Source: Thermoplasmata archaeon (lineage in GTDB: Archaea > Thermoplasmatota > Thermoplasmata > Methanomassiliicoccales > Methanomethylophilaceae). From it: 61,662 nt of DNA. This document shows, in pieces, positions 9,280 through 18,069 of this stretch. The notes beneath the pieces are model-generated. The model ran no database searches. It saw only the letters and a list, made by a program, of their open reading frames with translations, and had not been told where the DNA came from. The stretch is taken from the NCBI GenBank assembly GCA_015063195.1, contig SUSX01000002.1, positions 1 to 61,662 on the forward strand, written 5' to 3'. Each line of letters begins with the position of its first letter. Positions within the stretch are counted from its first letter, which is position 1. Both the position numbers and the translations under genes were made by a program.

Positions 9280-10563
9280 ATGGCAATGAACGATGAAGCA
9301 CGCTACATCAGAGAGAATGTAATGGCTCACAACAAGTGGTTCGAGGAGTGCATCCCCATGATTGCATCTGAGAACCTCATGAGTCCACTCGCCAAAGAAT
9401 TATTGATTTCAGATTTCGCAGACAGGTATGCAGAGGGTCTTCCCGGAAAGAGATACTATCAGGGAAACATCTACGTCGATAAGGTAGAACTCAAGGCAAT
9501 GGAGCTGGCAAAGGACCTTTTCAAAGCAGACTTTGCAGACGTAAGGCCCATCTCAGGAACAGTCGCAAACATGGCTGTCCTTTTCGCATTCGCACAGCCC
9601 GGTGACACAATCACAACATGTGCACTTGCACAGGGAGCACACATCTCCACACAGAAGTTCGGAGCTTTCGGACAGAGATCCGTCAATTCCGTTCAGTACC
9701 CCTTCAACGTTGAGGATATGAACCTTGATGTCGACGGTACTATCAAGCTCCTGAAGGAGGTTAAGCCCAAAGTCGCACAGTTCGGTCTTTCCGTTTTCCT
9801 GTTCCCTCCACCATTGAAGGAACTCCAGGACACATTCAACGAGATCGGATGTCTAGTTTGGGAAGACTGTGCACACGTTCTCGGTCTCATCGCAGGAGGA
9901 CAGTTCCACGATCCCCTCAGGGAAGGAGTCAACATCATCTCCTCATCTACACACAAGACATTCCCCGGACCTAACCACGGAATGATTCTCGGTGCAAACC
10001 TCACAGAGGATCAGGAAAAGGCAATCCAGAAAGCCGTCTTCCCCGGAGTCACAAGCAGCCACCACCTCCATGCAATGGCAGCATTGGCAATCACATTGGC
10101 AGAGATGAAAGTCTACGCAAAGGACTATGCAGCACAGGCAGTCAAGAACTCCCAGGCACTCGGACAGGCACTTTACGAACTCGGTGTTCCTGTACTCTGT
10201 CCCGACCTCGGATTCACCAAGTCACACGCAATCGCAGTGGATGTTGCACAGTTCGGCGGAGGAAAGGACATCGCTCAGAAACTCGAGGATGCCAACATCA
10301 TCTGTAACAAGAACATGCTCCCCTGGGATGAGAGCGCAGTAAGGCCTTCAGGTCTCAGGCTCGGTTCACAGGAGATGACACGTATCGGTATGAAAGAAAG
10401 CGATATGAAAGAGGTCGCATCATTCATTGCACGCGTATGCAAGGGAGAGGATCCTGCAAAGGTCAAGGAAGACGTCAAGGAGTTCAAGAAAGGATTCCTT
10501 ACAGTCAAGTACTGTTTCAACGACGAAGAACCCGCATACGGTTACCGCAAACTGGTGGAGTAA
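9280..10563 (+). CDS. glyA: Serine hydroxymethyltransferase (archaeal type)
   Basis: The 427-residue PLP enzyme has MIASENLMSP near the N-terminus, EGLPGKRYYQGN, RPISGTVANMAVLFA, the Asp/His segment VWEDCAHVLGLIAGGQFHDP, and the PLP lysine in STHKTFPGPNHGM, the SHMT motif. It transfers the serine hydroxymethyl group to tetrahydrofolate or tetrahydromethanopterin, giving glycine; the pterin is not decided by sequence. Codon use is strongly biased, as expected for a highly expressed gene. A second in-frame ATG at 9286 is possible, but the TATA spacing favours 9280. Confidence 0.94.
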   Translation: MAMNDEARYIRENVMAHNKWFEECIPMIASENLMSPLAKELLISDFADRYAEGLPGKRYYQGNIYVDKVELKAMELAKDLFKADFADVRPISGTVANMAVLFAFAQPGDTITTCALAQGAHISTQKFGAFGQRSVNSVQYPFNVEDMNLDVDGTIKLLKEVKPKVAQFGLSVFLFPPPLKELQDTFNEIGCLVWEDCAHVLGLIAGGQFHDPLREGVNIISSSTHKTFPGPNHGMILGANLTEDQEKAIQKAVFPGVTSSHHLHAMAALAITLAEMKVYAKDYAAQAVKNSQALGQALYELGVPVLCPDLGFTKSHAIAVDVAQFGGGKDIAQKLEDANIICNKNMLPWDESAVRPSGLRLGSQEMTRIGMKESDMKEVASFIARVCKGEDPAKVKEDVKEFKKGFLTVKYCFNDEEPAYGYRKLVE

Positions 10564-10615
10564 ACTCCACCTTTTTTATCCAAACAATACATTCAGAGTC
10601 AAGGAAAGTGATTGG

Positions 10616-11038
10616 ATGGGATTTATTGACAAAGTAGACAATAAATGGAAACACATGAACAGTAAACGTTCAGAAAATTCCGAGATCGATGAGATCCGTA
10701 AGAAGATCGAAGCAGAGAATGAGATCATCAAGGAACAGATTGTACTCATCGGTCAGCACTTCTGGAACCTCTACACCAACGGCCAATATGAGCCTACGGA
10801 CGACAGGGAGCTCTTCGAGAAGATCGATGACTGTAACAGTAACATCCGTCTTCTGACAGTTCAGGCAGATAATGTCAGACTTAAGGGACTTCAGGACAGG
10901 GAACGTATCGACGAAGAAACCCGTATTAAAATCGAAACAAAGCAGGCAGAAGCTGAGGACAGAAGGCAGAGAAGAGAAGAAGAGAGAGCTGCCAAAAGGG
11001 CCGAAAAGGATGCCGCCAGGGAATACGAGGAGTTCTGA
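10616..11038 (+). CDS. Small highly charged coiled-coil protein
   Basis: This 140-residue protein has no recognisable enzyme motif. It begins MGFIDKVDNKWKHMNS, has a helical middle (IRKKIEAENEIIKEQIVLIG) with an aromatic hinge (HFWNLYTNGQYEP), and ends in a very charged helix rich in R, E, K and A. The open frame extends upstream into glyA, but I chose ATG 10616. A TATA-like CTTTTTTATC at about 10571-10580 places the start after the glyA stop, and AAGGAAAG precedes the ATG. Short coiled-coil proteins of this kind recur in related archaea and sometimes carry zinc ribbons; this one does not. Function unknown. Confidence 0.72.
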   Translation: MGFIDKVDNKWKHMNSKRSENSEIDEIRKKIEAENEIIKEQIVLIGQHFWNLYTNGQYEPTDDRELFEKIDDCNSNIRLLTVQADNVRLKGLQDRERIDEETRIKIETKQAEAEDRRQRREEERAAKRAEKDAAREYEEF

Positions 11039-11070
11039 TACTCCTTTTCCCTTTTTAGGAAAACCTAAAC

Positions 11071-11078
11071 TTTATATA
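11071..11078 (+). promoter_or_regulatory. TATA box of the DtxR-family regulator
   Basis: TTTATATA is centred 25-26 bp before ATG 11100, giving a leaderless transcript. Confidence 0.55.
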
Positions 11079-11099
11079 CACTCCTTTTAATTTCAGATT

Positions 11100-11735
11100 A
11101 TGCAGACCGGTAACAGGGAAGACTATCTGATAAACATACTCCGTCTGTCCGAAGAGGGGGGCGTTGTCAAGACATCCAAGTTGGCAGCAATAATGGATGT
11201 TTCACCTGCAAGTGTCACTGAAATGGTGAGGGTTCTCAAAGAGGCCGGTTTTGTAAATTATAAGAAATATCAGGGTGTCACGCTGACCGAAGAAGGTTTG
11301 GCGTATGCACGCAATCTGAGGAGGAAACACCATATTATGGAGAGGTTCCTCACCGATGTTCTGGACGTGGATCACGATAGTGCACATGAGGAAGCATGCC
11401 GTATGGAGCATTCTATCTCCGATGATTCCGTCAATAAGATCTGCCGTATAATCGGCACGAAGAAGGATTGCGATTGTGATGCATGCAATAACCCATGTGA
11501 CAAGGAAGTCAAAGTATCCCTTCTCTCAGATCTGAAGGACGGGGAATCCGGAATTATATCCCACCTGAAATGTGATGATGTGCAGGATCTGAAGCAACTG
11601 ATTGCTATCGGATTCGTACCAGGCAGAGAAATTATTATGAAAAGCGTAACCGACGAAACCGTTATAGTTGAAATCTCGGGAGAGTTTGTCGCGATTTCGT
11701 CGGATTTAACTTCCAGGGTTTACCTGGAAGAATGA
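11100..11735 (+). CDS. DtxR/MntR-family metal-dependent repressor
   Basis: The 211-residue protein has the three DtxR-family parts. The N-terminal winged helix is EDYLINILRLSEEGG with recognition helix MDVSPASVTEMVRVLKEAG. The metal-binding dimerization domain carries HIMERFLTDVLDVDHDSAHEEACRMEH (H-E-x-x-C-x-x-E-H). The C-terminal SH3/FeoA-like domain starts SLLSDLKDGESGII and contains ELIVEISGEFVAIS-like residues. A cysteine-rich insert (CDCDACNNPCDKE) between the last two domains is unusual and could bind metal. The family represses Fe or Mn uptake genes when metal is bound; no transporter is adjacent. It is convergent with gltX (12 bp apart). Confidence 0.9.
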   Translation: MQTGNREDYLINILRLSEEGGVVKTSKLAAIMDVSPASVTEMVRVLKEAGFVNYKKYQGVTLTEEGLAYARNLRRKHHIMERFLTDVLDVDHDSAHEEACRMEHSISDDSVNKICRIIGTKKDCDCDACNNPCDKEVKVSLLSDLKDGESGIISHLKCDDVQDLKQLIAIGFVPGREIIMKSVTDETVIVEISGEFVAISSDLTSRVYLEE

Positions 11736-11747
11736 ATTGGTTTAGAT

Positions 11748-13430
11748 TCAACGGTGGGAGAATATTCCCGTAATTCCGTTGCTGTCTTTCTTTTCAATCC
11801 TGACGAAACCGACCCTTTCGAACTGTACTTCGTCGTTGGTTTCGTCCATAATTCTGATTTCTGCAAGACCTTCAGCAACAGTTCCGTCGGGCATGAGAAT
11901 CTTTGCTTCTACAGAATCCCTTGAAACCCACTGAACTGCCTTGAATCCCTGTCTGAGGATGGAAACGTCGTCTCCAGAGTATTTGGCAGGTGTTCCGTAA
12001 TCTATGTTACAAAGGTCCTTCAGCCTTACCTTTCCGGATTCGGAGAACATCTTAGAATCGTCTGCGGATATGAACACTGTCTTTGCACCGTCGATGGTGT
12101 ATTCCCTGTTTCCTCTTTCGGGGTGGTCGGGGTGGAGAGGTGCCTTTCCGCTGATGGATTCGATTCCGTCAATGTCATACCTCACGGGGTTCTGAACGAA
12201 GAAGTATCTGTTGGCACCGTCATCGATGATGTCTCTGTTCATACCGTAGAGGTTATCCCATGAGAACTGGATGTCGACTGCTTTCATTCCGCTCTCGACC
12301 CAATATCTCCTGATAGCTTCGGGTTTGATTCCCCTTCTCTTCATAGCCCTGACGGTTCCTGTTCTGACGTCATCCCAGCCGCTGTATTCTCCGTCAAGGA
12401 TGCTCTTCTTAATCAGTGAGGTCTTAAGCATTGTGTCGGGGATATTGACCAATCCGTAGTGGTAGAAGTTGGGTTTCTTCCATCCCATGTAGTCGTAGAT
12501 ATATTCCTGCCTGAATGTGTTGTTAAGGTGGTCCTTTCCTCTGATGACATGTGTCATTTCCATGAGGTGGTCGTCAATGGCAACTGACAGGTTCATCATG
12601 GGGTATGCAATATATTTGGTTCCTACACGGGGATGGGGGTGCCTGACAAGTCTCAACGCTACAAAGTCCCTTACTGCGGGGTTGGGGTGGTCGATAGCAG
12701 TCTTCACAACAACGACTGCTTCTCCGTCATTGTAATCTCCTGCCATGAACTTGTCATAGCGTTCCAGCTGTTCCTCGACTGGGAGGTCTCTGCAGGGACA
12801 TGCCTGTTTTGCCTCCTTGAGGTGTCTCCAGTCATCTGCGTTACAGGTACATACGTATGCGTTACCCTGTTCGATGAGCTGTTTTGTAATATCATAGTAG
12901 AGTTCGAATCTGTCCGACTGGATGTAGTAGTCGGTAATCTTGACTCCGAGCCATTCGAGGTCCTCGGGAATCATGTCGTAAGCATCGGGATCGATTTTCT
13001 CGGGGTTCGTGTCCTCGAACCTGCAGATGAGTTTTCCTCCGTATCTCTTGACGTATTCGTCGTTGAGGATGGATACCCTTGTGTGTCCGATGTGAAGGGG
13101 TCCTGACGGTCCGGGTGCTATTCTCATCACTACAGGGCCGTTGACATTATCCAACTGAGGAAGCTCATATGTCCTCTCCTTCTTCTCTTTCTTGGCAAGG
13201 AGCGCAGGGTTGGATGATTCCAATGCTTTGGTCTGGGCTTCGAGACCCATAGAGTTGACGTTTTCAACGATTGAGTTGATTAGAGGGATGATTTCTGCTG
13301 ATTTGCTTCTGTAGTCGGGGAATTCTCCGAGAATCTTTCCTACGACTGCCTTAGGGTTAGCTTTACCTTTGAAAAATACTGCATTCTGCAATGCATAGTT
13401 GCGGATTATCTCCTCTATGTTATCGGACAT
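11748..13430 (-). CDS. gltX: Glutamyl-tRNA synthetase, archaeal type
   Basis: The 560-residue class I synthetase has a long N-terminal extension, the HIGH motif in GPSGPLHIGHTRV and a KMSKS-region variant in MLKTSLIKKSILDGEYSGWDD. The C-terminal beta-barrel anticodon domain ends GFVRIEKKDSNGITGIFSHR. It is the archaeal/eukaryal (GlnRS-like) GluRS. Such enzymes usually also charge tRNA-Gln for later GatDE amidation; this is family knowledge, not visible here. The KMSKS-equivalent is more divergent than normal (KTSLIKK). A TATA-like TTATTATATA at 13451-13460 lies 25 bp upstream of ATG 13430, so it is leaderless. Confidence 0.94.
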   Translation of the reverse strand: MSDNIEEIIRNYALQNAVFFKGKANPKAVVGKILGEFPDYRSKSAEIIPLINSIVENVNSMGLEAQTKALESSNPALLAKKEKKERTYELPQLDNVNGPVVMRIAPGPSGPLHIGHTRVSILNDEYVKRYGGKLICRFEDTNPEKIDPDAYDMIPEDLEWLGVKITDYYIQSDRFELYYDITKQLIEQGNAYVCTCNADDWRHLKEAKQACPCRDLPVEEQLERYDKFMAGDYNDGEAVVVVKTAIDHPNPAVRDFVALRLVRHPHPRVGTKYIAYPMMNLSVAIDDHLMEMTHVIRGKDHLNNTFRQEYIYDYMGWKKPNFYHYGLVNIPDTMLKTSLIKKSILDGEYSGWDDVRTGTVRAMKRRGIKPEAIRRYWVESGMKAVDIQFSWDNLYGMNRDIIDDGANRYFFVQNPVRYDIDGIESISGKAPLHPDHPERGNREYTIDGAKTVFISADDSKMFSESGKVRLKDLCNIDYGTPAKYSGDDVSILRQGFKAVQWVSRDSVEAKILMPDGTVAEGLAEIRIMDETNDEVQFERVGFVRIEKKDSNGITGIFSHR

Positions 13431-13450
13431 GGATGTCCCGATTATATACC

Positions 13451-13460
13451 TATATAATAA
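13451..13460 (-). promoter_or_regulatory. TATA box of gltX
   Basis: TTATTATATA on the minus strand is centred 25 bp upstream of the ATG at 13430. Confidence 0.55.
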
Positions 13461-13536
13461 GACTACCCCGAAGAAAAGACAGATTTTTCTACAGAGAATA
13501 CGGGGCTGCAGACAGGGCTGAAAATAGTCTGAAAGG

Positions 13537-13560
13537 TCACAGGATCAATCTGACCTGTGA
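13537..13560 (-). terminator. Hairpin over the stop codon of the P1B ATPase gene
   Basis: TCACAGG-N10-CCTGTGA is an exact 7-bp inverted repeat spanning the stop codon at 13545-13547. Only a short T-rich stretch follows on the minus strand, so termination is plausible but not certain. Confidence 0.4.
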
Positions 13561-15620
13561 TCTTCGGACTTCAACGCTCTCAGGGAGTTCAGTACTGCGA
13601 TGAGGCAGACTCCAACATCTGCGAATACTGCGCCGAACATCCCTCCGAAACCAAGGAACGTCACTACGAGCATCAGGACTTTCATTCCCAGGGAGAATAC
13701 GATGTTCTGTTTCACTATGGACATTGTCCTTTTGGAGATTCTTATGGATTCGGCTATTTTTGATATGTCATCGGATACGATGATTACATCAGACGATTCA
13801 ATAGCGGCATCCGAACCCATGGATCCCATGGATATTCCGATATCGGATCTTCTGAGAACAGGTGCATCATTAATTCCGTCACCGACGAATGCTACCAATC
13901 CTTCTCCTCTTTCCATTATTGATTCGAGCCTATCGACTTTGTCTCCAGGTAGAAGTTCTGCGAAGTAAGCATCTATAGGCAGGGATGATGCAACTTCCTT
14001 AGCTACATCGTTCCTATCACCGGTGAGTATGATTATTTCCTTCACACCGAGGCTTTTGATTTCAGTAAGCGATTCCTTCAGACCGGGTTTAAGTGAATCC
14101 CTGAGGACAACATAACCAAGGTATCTTCCGTCATGGGAAACATGGACCTTGGTGCCTGTGATGTCATCATCCTTAACATGGATGCCGAGGGATTCCATAA
14201 GGGACGGGTTGCCTGCAGCAGCGGATTTTCCGTCAACGGTACCGGTGATTCCTTTACCCGATATCTCTTTGATTCCGTATGCTTTCAGATCTGTCGGAAA
14301 TTTTTCAGTGATTGCCTTGGAGATAGGATGATTGGAGTTCGATTCCAACGAAGACAGAATACCGGTCATCAGTTCTTCATCATCTGATACGGTACTGTGT
14401 ACGGAGAATTTCCCAGTGGTGATAGTACCTGTTTTGTCGAAAGCCATTTTCTCTATTTTAGACAGCATTTCAAGATAGTTCCCTCCTTTCAGAAGGATTC
14501 CGTTGGAGGATGCACATCCGATACCGCACATAACTGTAAGAGGAACGGAAAGGACAAGAGCGCAGGGACACGAGAGTACGAGGAAAGTCAGTGCCCTGTA
14601 GATCCATTCACCGAAGTCCAGCCCCATAACGGTGGGAATAACTGCAATTAATACTGCCAATGATACAACGATCGGTGTGTATATTCTAGAGAAACGTGTT
14701 ATGAATCTTTCCGAAGATGACTTCTTGTTTCCTGCATCCTCTATCAGTTCAAGGATGCGGTGTATAGTGGATTCGCTGTATGTTTCCGATGTTTTCACGT
14801 ACAATGAACCGGAAAGGTTGACAGAACCGCTGATTACTTTCGAATCCTGTGATACAAACACGGGAATATGTTCACCTGTAATCGGACTTGTATCTATATC
14901 GGAAAATCCCATAGTGACAGTTCCGTCCAGCGGAATGCGTTCTCCCGGTTTTATGAGGATTACACTTCCAACCGGAATGTCCGTGGGAGCTTTGTCAGTG
15001 ATAATTCCGTCAACAACCAAATGTGCAATTTGGGGTTCTATGTCGGTTATCGCTTTGATGGATCTTCTGGATTTTCCTACTGCAATATCTTCCAACAGTT
15101 CACCAACAGTGAACAGCGACATGACTGCAGCAGCTTCAAGGGGATGGCCGATCAATACTGCACCTGCTGATGCTACCGACATCAGGAACAGTTCATCCAT
15201 GGGATTCAGCGCTATGATGTTGCGTATTGCGCCGATTAATACCTTGTATCCTGCCAATATGTACACGATAACATAGAGTATCCAGGACAATGATTCAGAC
15301 AGGATTCCTGTAATATCGAGTGAAAGAATGATGAAGAAAAGTACAGGAGGTATGAGTGTTTTGACAATCTCTTTTCTTGACGGTCCGTAGTTTACATTCT
15401 CATCAAGATTGACGAATGATATTCCATGTTCGATGGAAGATGCTATTCTCTTAATCTCATCAATCAGATTCTCATGGCCGTCATCTATATCGGCTGACAG
15501 AATGGATGTTTGGAAATTGAGGGATGCATTTCTCACATGTTCCATTTCACTGACTGCTCTTTCGATCTTGGCTGCACAGTTGGCACAACCCAAATTCACG
15601 ATCTTCAGTCTGATTCTCAT
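13545..15620 (-). CDS. P1B-type heavy-metal (Zn/Cd) exporting ATPase
   Basis: The 691-residue pump has an N-terminal HMA domain with CxxC (NLGCANCAAKIERAV), the actuator SPITGEHIP, the transmembrane SCPCALVLS ion motif, the phosphorylation motif DKTGTITTG, the HP motif SNHPISKAI, and hinge GDGINDAP. The last helix (DVGVCLIAVLNSLRALK) carries the Asp typical of the P1B-2 group that exports Zn, Cd and Pb. Its ATG overlaps the end of the ArsR-family gene by 4 bp (ATGA), so pump and sensor form one operon. The sensor's Zn-type ligand set supports Zn or Cd as substrate. Confidence 0.93.
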   Translation of the reverse strand: MRIRLKIVNLGCANCAAKIERAVSEMEHVRNASLNFQTSILSADIDDGHENLIDEIKRIASSIEHGISFVNLDENVNYGPSRKEIVKTLIPPVLFFIILSLDITGILSESLSWILYVIVYILAGYKVLIGAIRNIIALNPMDELFLMSVASAGAVLIGHPLEAAAVMSLFTVGELLEDIAVGKSRRSIKAITDIEPQIAHLVVDGIITDKAPTDIPVGSVILIKPGERIPLDGTVTMGFSDIDTSPITGEHIPVFVSQDSKVISGSVNLSGSLYVKTSETYSESTIHRILELIEDAGNKKSSSERFITRFSRIYTPIVVSLAVLIAVIPTVMGLDFGEWIYRALTFLVLSCPCALVLSVPLTVMCGIGCASSNGILLKGGNYLEMLSKIEKMAFDKTGTITTGKFSVHSTVSDDEELMTGILSSLESNSNHPISKAITEKFPTDLKAYGIKEISGKGITGTVDGKSAAAGNPSLMESLGIHVKDDDITGTKVHVSHDGRYLGYVVLRDSLKPGLKESLTEIKSLGVKEIIILTGDRNDVAKEVASSLPIDAYFAELLPGDKVDRLESIMERGEGLVAFVGDGINDAPVLRRSDIGISMGSMGSDAAIESSDVIIVSDDISKIAESIRISKRTMSIVKQNIVFSLGMKVLMLVVTFLGFGGMFGAVFADVGVCLIAVLNSLRALKSEDHRSD

Positions 15621-15910
15621 TGTTCCACCATGTGGTCGTAACTAATCTCGATGATTCCGTGTATGTGGCTGTCCATCAGAGAATAGAATACGTGTTTTCC
15701 ATCTTTCCTGCTGGTAACGAACTTTCTGTCCTTAAGCAGTCTCAGTTGATGTGATACTGCAGACATACTCAAATCGAGACGGTTGCTGATATCATGTACG
15801 CAAAGTTCACCGTCTTTTAGCATGAAAAGTATCTTCAGTCTGACAGGATCGCCTATGGTCTTGAAGAATTCAGCTAGTTCGTCGTATTTTGAATCGATAG
15901 AGTCTGTCAT
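15617..15910 (-). CDS. ArsR/SmtB-family Zn-type metal sensor repressor
   Basis: The 97-residue winged-helix repressor contains GDPVRLKILFML and the recognition helix DLSMSAVSHQLRLLKD. In the last helix D80, H82, H93 and E96 reproduce the D-x-H-(10)-H-x-x-E alpha-5 zinc site of SmtB/CzrA. The alpha-3 position reads ELCVHD, a partial form of the CadC cysteine site, and the N-terminal cysteines of CadC are absent. I infer a Zn(II)-responsive repressor that releases DNA on binding metal. The start codon lies inside an inverted repeat that is a convincing operator, giving autoregulation with the downstream pump. Confidence 0.93.
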   Translation of the reverse strand: MTDSIDSKYDELAEFFKTIGDPVRLKILFMLKDGELCVHDISNRLDLSMSAVSHQLRLLKDRKFVTSRKDGKHVFYSLMDSHIHGIIEISYDHMVEQ

Positions 15911-15930
15911 TCAATCGAATATTTGAATGA
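15907..15930. promoter_or_regulatory. SmtB/CadC-like operator at the start of the metal-resistance operon
   Basis: TCATTCAA-N8-TTGAATGA is an exact 8-bp inverted repeat. It overlaps the ATG of the sensor gene and lies just downstream of a minus-strand TATA-like TTTTTATAAT (about 15937-15946), so a bound repressor would block the leaderless start. The core matches the TTGAA/TTCAA arms known for CadC-type operators. Confidence 0.75.
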
Positions 15931-16025
15931 TTGTTCAATTATAAAAATGTGTTATCAGTCAGTACAGGGGCATAACATGTTTTTTCCTTGAGAGCCTTAA
16001 AATATTGTACTTACATTTTACACGT

Positions 16026-17285
16026 ATGTCCGTTAGGAAATATCTGTCTGATTCATCGACTTCCATTGAGAAAATCATCGATCCCGATACCCAGGATGCA
16101 ACAGCTATCATGGACGAGGATCAGAATACCACATTTATTTTTGAGAATCTCAACGGGGGTAAAGCAGTCGGAAACCTGTTCTCCACCAGACAGAAGATTG
16201 CAGATGCGATGAACATCACACAGGGAGAGATTGTTTCCCACATGATTCACGCAATAGACAATCCGACGGACACTCAGGTGGTTGATGACCCCGAATTCAG
16301 ATTCCAGGAGATTCCGGTGGATCTCATGAAACTGCCTTTGTGCAAATACTTCCCTGAGGACGGAGGAAGGTACATCTCATCCGGAGTGATCGTTTCAGAA
16401 TACGGAGGAAAGAGAAACGTTTCATTCCACAGAATGATGATAATGGACAAGGATTCCATAGCAGTACGTCTCGTTCCCAGGCACTTATACACGATGTACA
16501 ACAATGCCAAGAAGGACGGAAAGGAACTGAACATTTCAATCTGTATCGGAGCCAGACCCGAAGTACTTCTAGCTGCAGCAACATCCACTGCTTACGATGC
16601 GGATGAAATGAGGATCGCATCTGCAATGGTGAAGAAATCATTCGGCGAACCCCTGAAGATGGGAAAGTGTGACAACGGACTCTTGGTTCCTTCCGATACG
16701 GATTATGTACTCGAAGGAAGGATTACATTCGATACTACGAAGGAAGGTCCTTTCGTAGACATAACAGGAACATATGATTTCATCAGGGATCAGCCTGTGA
16801 TAAAAATAGATAAGATCTGGGCATGTAAAGATCCTGTGATGCAGCTTCTCCTTCCGGGAGGAAACGAACACTATCTCTTCATGGGTCTCCCAAGGGAACC
16901 GATGATGTTCAAGACCGTTCAGCAGGCGGTACCCAGGACACACAATGTCCGTCTTACCGAAGGGGGATGCTGCTGGCTGAACGGAGTGGTTTCCATTACA
17001 AAGAACAAGGAAGGGGACGGAATCAATGCAATTATGGCAGCGTTTACCGGACACCCTTCGATGAAACATGTGATTATCGTTGATGAGGACATAGATATAT
17101 TCGACGACCGTCAGGTGGAATGGGCTGTTGCAACAAGGTGGCAGGCAGACAGGATGCTGAAGATTGAAGGTGCAGCAGGATCATCATTGGATCCTAGTGC
17201 CGAAGGTACCACATGGAAGCTCGGAATAGATGCAACTATCCCGTTGAAAGCAGACAAAGCAGCATTCAGGAAGGCAACGTACTGA
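16026..17285 (+). CDS. UbiD-family prenylated-FMN decarboxylase
   Basis: The 419-residue protein matches UbiD: VRKYLSDSS, GEIVSHMIHAIDNP, the central RYISSGVIVSEYGGKRNVSFHRMMI, ICIGARPEVLLAAATS, and VVDEDIDIFDDRQVEWAVATRWQ with the catalytic acidic residues. UbiD enzymes decarboxylate alpha,beta-unsaturated acids with prFMN. In archaea one family member acts in the modified mevalonate pathway (trans-anhydromevalonate phosphate decarboxylase); this protein could be that enzyme. The start is ATG 16026, since the TATA-like CTTAAAATA (15996-16004) ends upstream; an earlier in-frame start at 16005 would lie on the promoter. It is followed at 1 bp by a flavodoxin/ferredoxin gene. Confidence 0.9.
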   Translation: MSVRKYLSDSSTSIEKIIDPDTQDATAIMDEDQNTTFIFENLNGGKAVGNLFSTRQKIADAMNITQGEIVSHMIHAIDNPTDTQVVDDPEFRFQEIPVDLMKLPLCKYFPEDGGRYISSGVIVSEYGGKRNVSFHRMMIMDKDSIAVRLVPRHLYTMYNNAKKDGKELNISICIGARPEVLLAAATSTAYDADEMRIASAMVKKSFGEPLKMGKCDNGLLVPSDTDYVLEGRITFDTTKEGPFVDITGTYDFIRDQPVIKIDKIWACKDPVMQLLLPGGNEHYLFMGLPREPMMFKTVQQAVPRTHNVRLTEGGCCWLNGVVSITKNKEGDGINAIMAAFTGHPSMKHVIIVDEDIDIFDDRQVEWAVATRWQADRMLKIEGAAGSSLDPSAEGTTWKLGIDATIPLKADKAAFRKATY

Positions 17286-17286
17286 T

Positions 17287-18024
17287 ATGATCTACTGTTT
17301 CACAGGAACCGGAAACTCACTTCAGATAGCTGAAGCGATCTCATCCAGGACAGGTCAGTCCGTTATTAGGATAGCAGAAAACATGTTATTACCAGATAGT
17401 TCAGAGGATGTTTGGATCGTATCTCCTGTATATTTCTTCAACCAACCTCCTCTTGTAAGGGATTTCGTAGATTCGCTGAAACCTGCCGGAGGCAGGAAAG
17501 TGGTCTTCGTATTCAACTACGGATCGACCCCCGGAAGAGTATGTAAGAAATCTGTCAGGGAATTGAATAAAAGAGGATTCACGGATGTTTCTGCATTCGG
17601 AATCAGGATGCCTGAGAATTACATCATGCTTTTTTCCGTTCCTCCGGAGGACAAATGCGAAAAGATGAAAGATTCAGTCGATTCGATTGTTGACGACATA
17701 GTTTCCAAAGTATCAGAAACCAACTATGTGAACAACAAAGGTCTCGGGTTAGGATCACTTCTGACATTCTTCGGAAATACTGCATATGGGATGATGAGCA
17801 AGACTAAGAAGTTCTGTGTTGAGGAGAACTGTACAGGATGCGGAGCATGTGCCAAATTATGTCCCAGACACATAATTGAGATGTCTGAAGGCAAACCGGT
17901 TTGGACACAGACAAAGTGTGATCATTGTAATGCATGTATCAACAGATGTCCTGTGGAAGCAATTCAATACGGCAAGTCTACAAAGAAAAAGAAGAGATAT
18001 GTCAACGACAGAGTGAAACTCTAG
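17287..18024 (+). CDS. EFR1-family flavodoxin-ferredoxin fusion
   Basis: The 245-residue protein begins with a flavodoxin-like fold: FTGTGNSLQIAEAI (FMN phosphate loop), VWIVSPVYFFNQPP and FNYGSTPGR. After a basic linker come two [4Fe-4S] motifs, CTGCGACAKLCPR and CDHCNACINRCPV, then a very basic tail. This is the EFR1 architecture common in anaerobes. It is predicted to shuttle low-potential electrons; the partner is unknown. Its ATG follows the UbiD stop by 1 bp, suggesting a role with UbiD, for instance keeping flavin reduced. The stop is TAG (18022-18024). If it were read as pyrrolysine only five more codons would follow before TAA. Confidence 0.88.
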   Translation: MIYCFTGTGNSLQIAEAISSRTGQSVIRIAENMLLPDSSEDVWIVSPVYFFNQPPLVRDFVDSLKPAGGRKVVFVFNYGSTPGRVCKKSVRELNKRGFTDVSAFGIRMPENYIMLFSVPPEDKCEKMKDSVDSIVDDIVSKVSETNYVNNKGLGLGSLLTFFGNTAYGMMSKTKKFCVEENCTGCGACAKLCPRHIIEMSEGKPVWTQTKCDHCNACINRCPVEAIQYGKSTKKKKRYVNDRVKL

Positions 18025-18069
18025 GTTCGTAGAATACCTTAATATCCATCATAGGAAATTGTGAATTAA

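Noticed and set aside
18022-18024. TAG stop of the EFR1 gene as a pyrrolysine codon
   Set aside because: Readthrough adds only five residues before TAA, and no corresponding extension is expected in the family.
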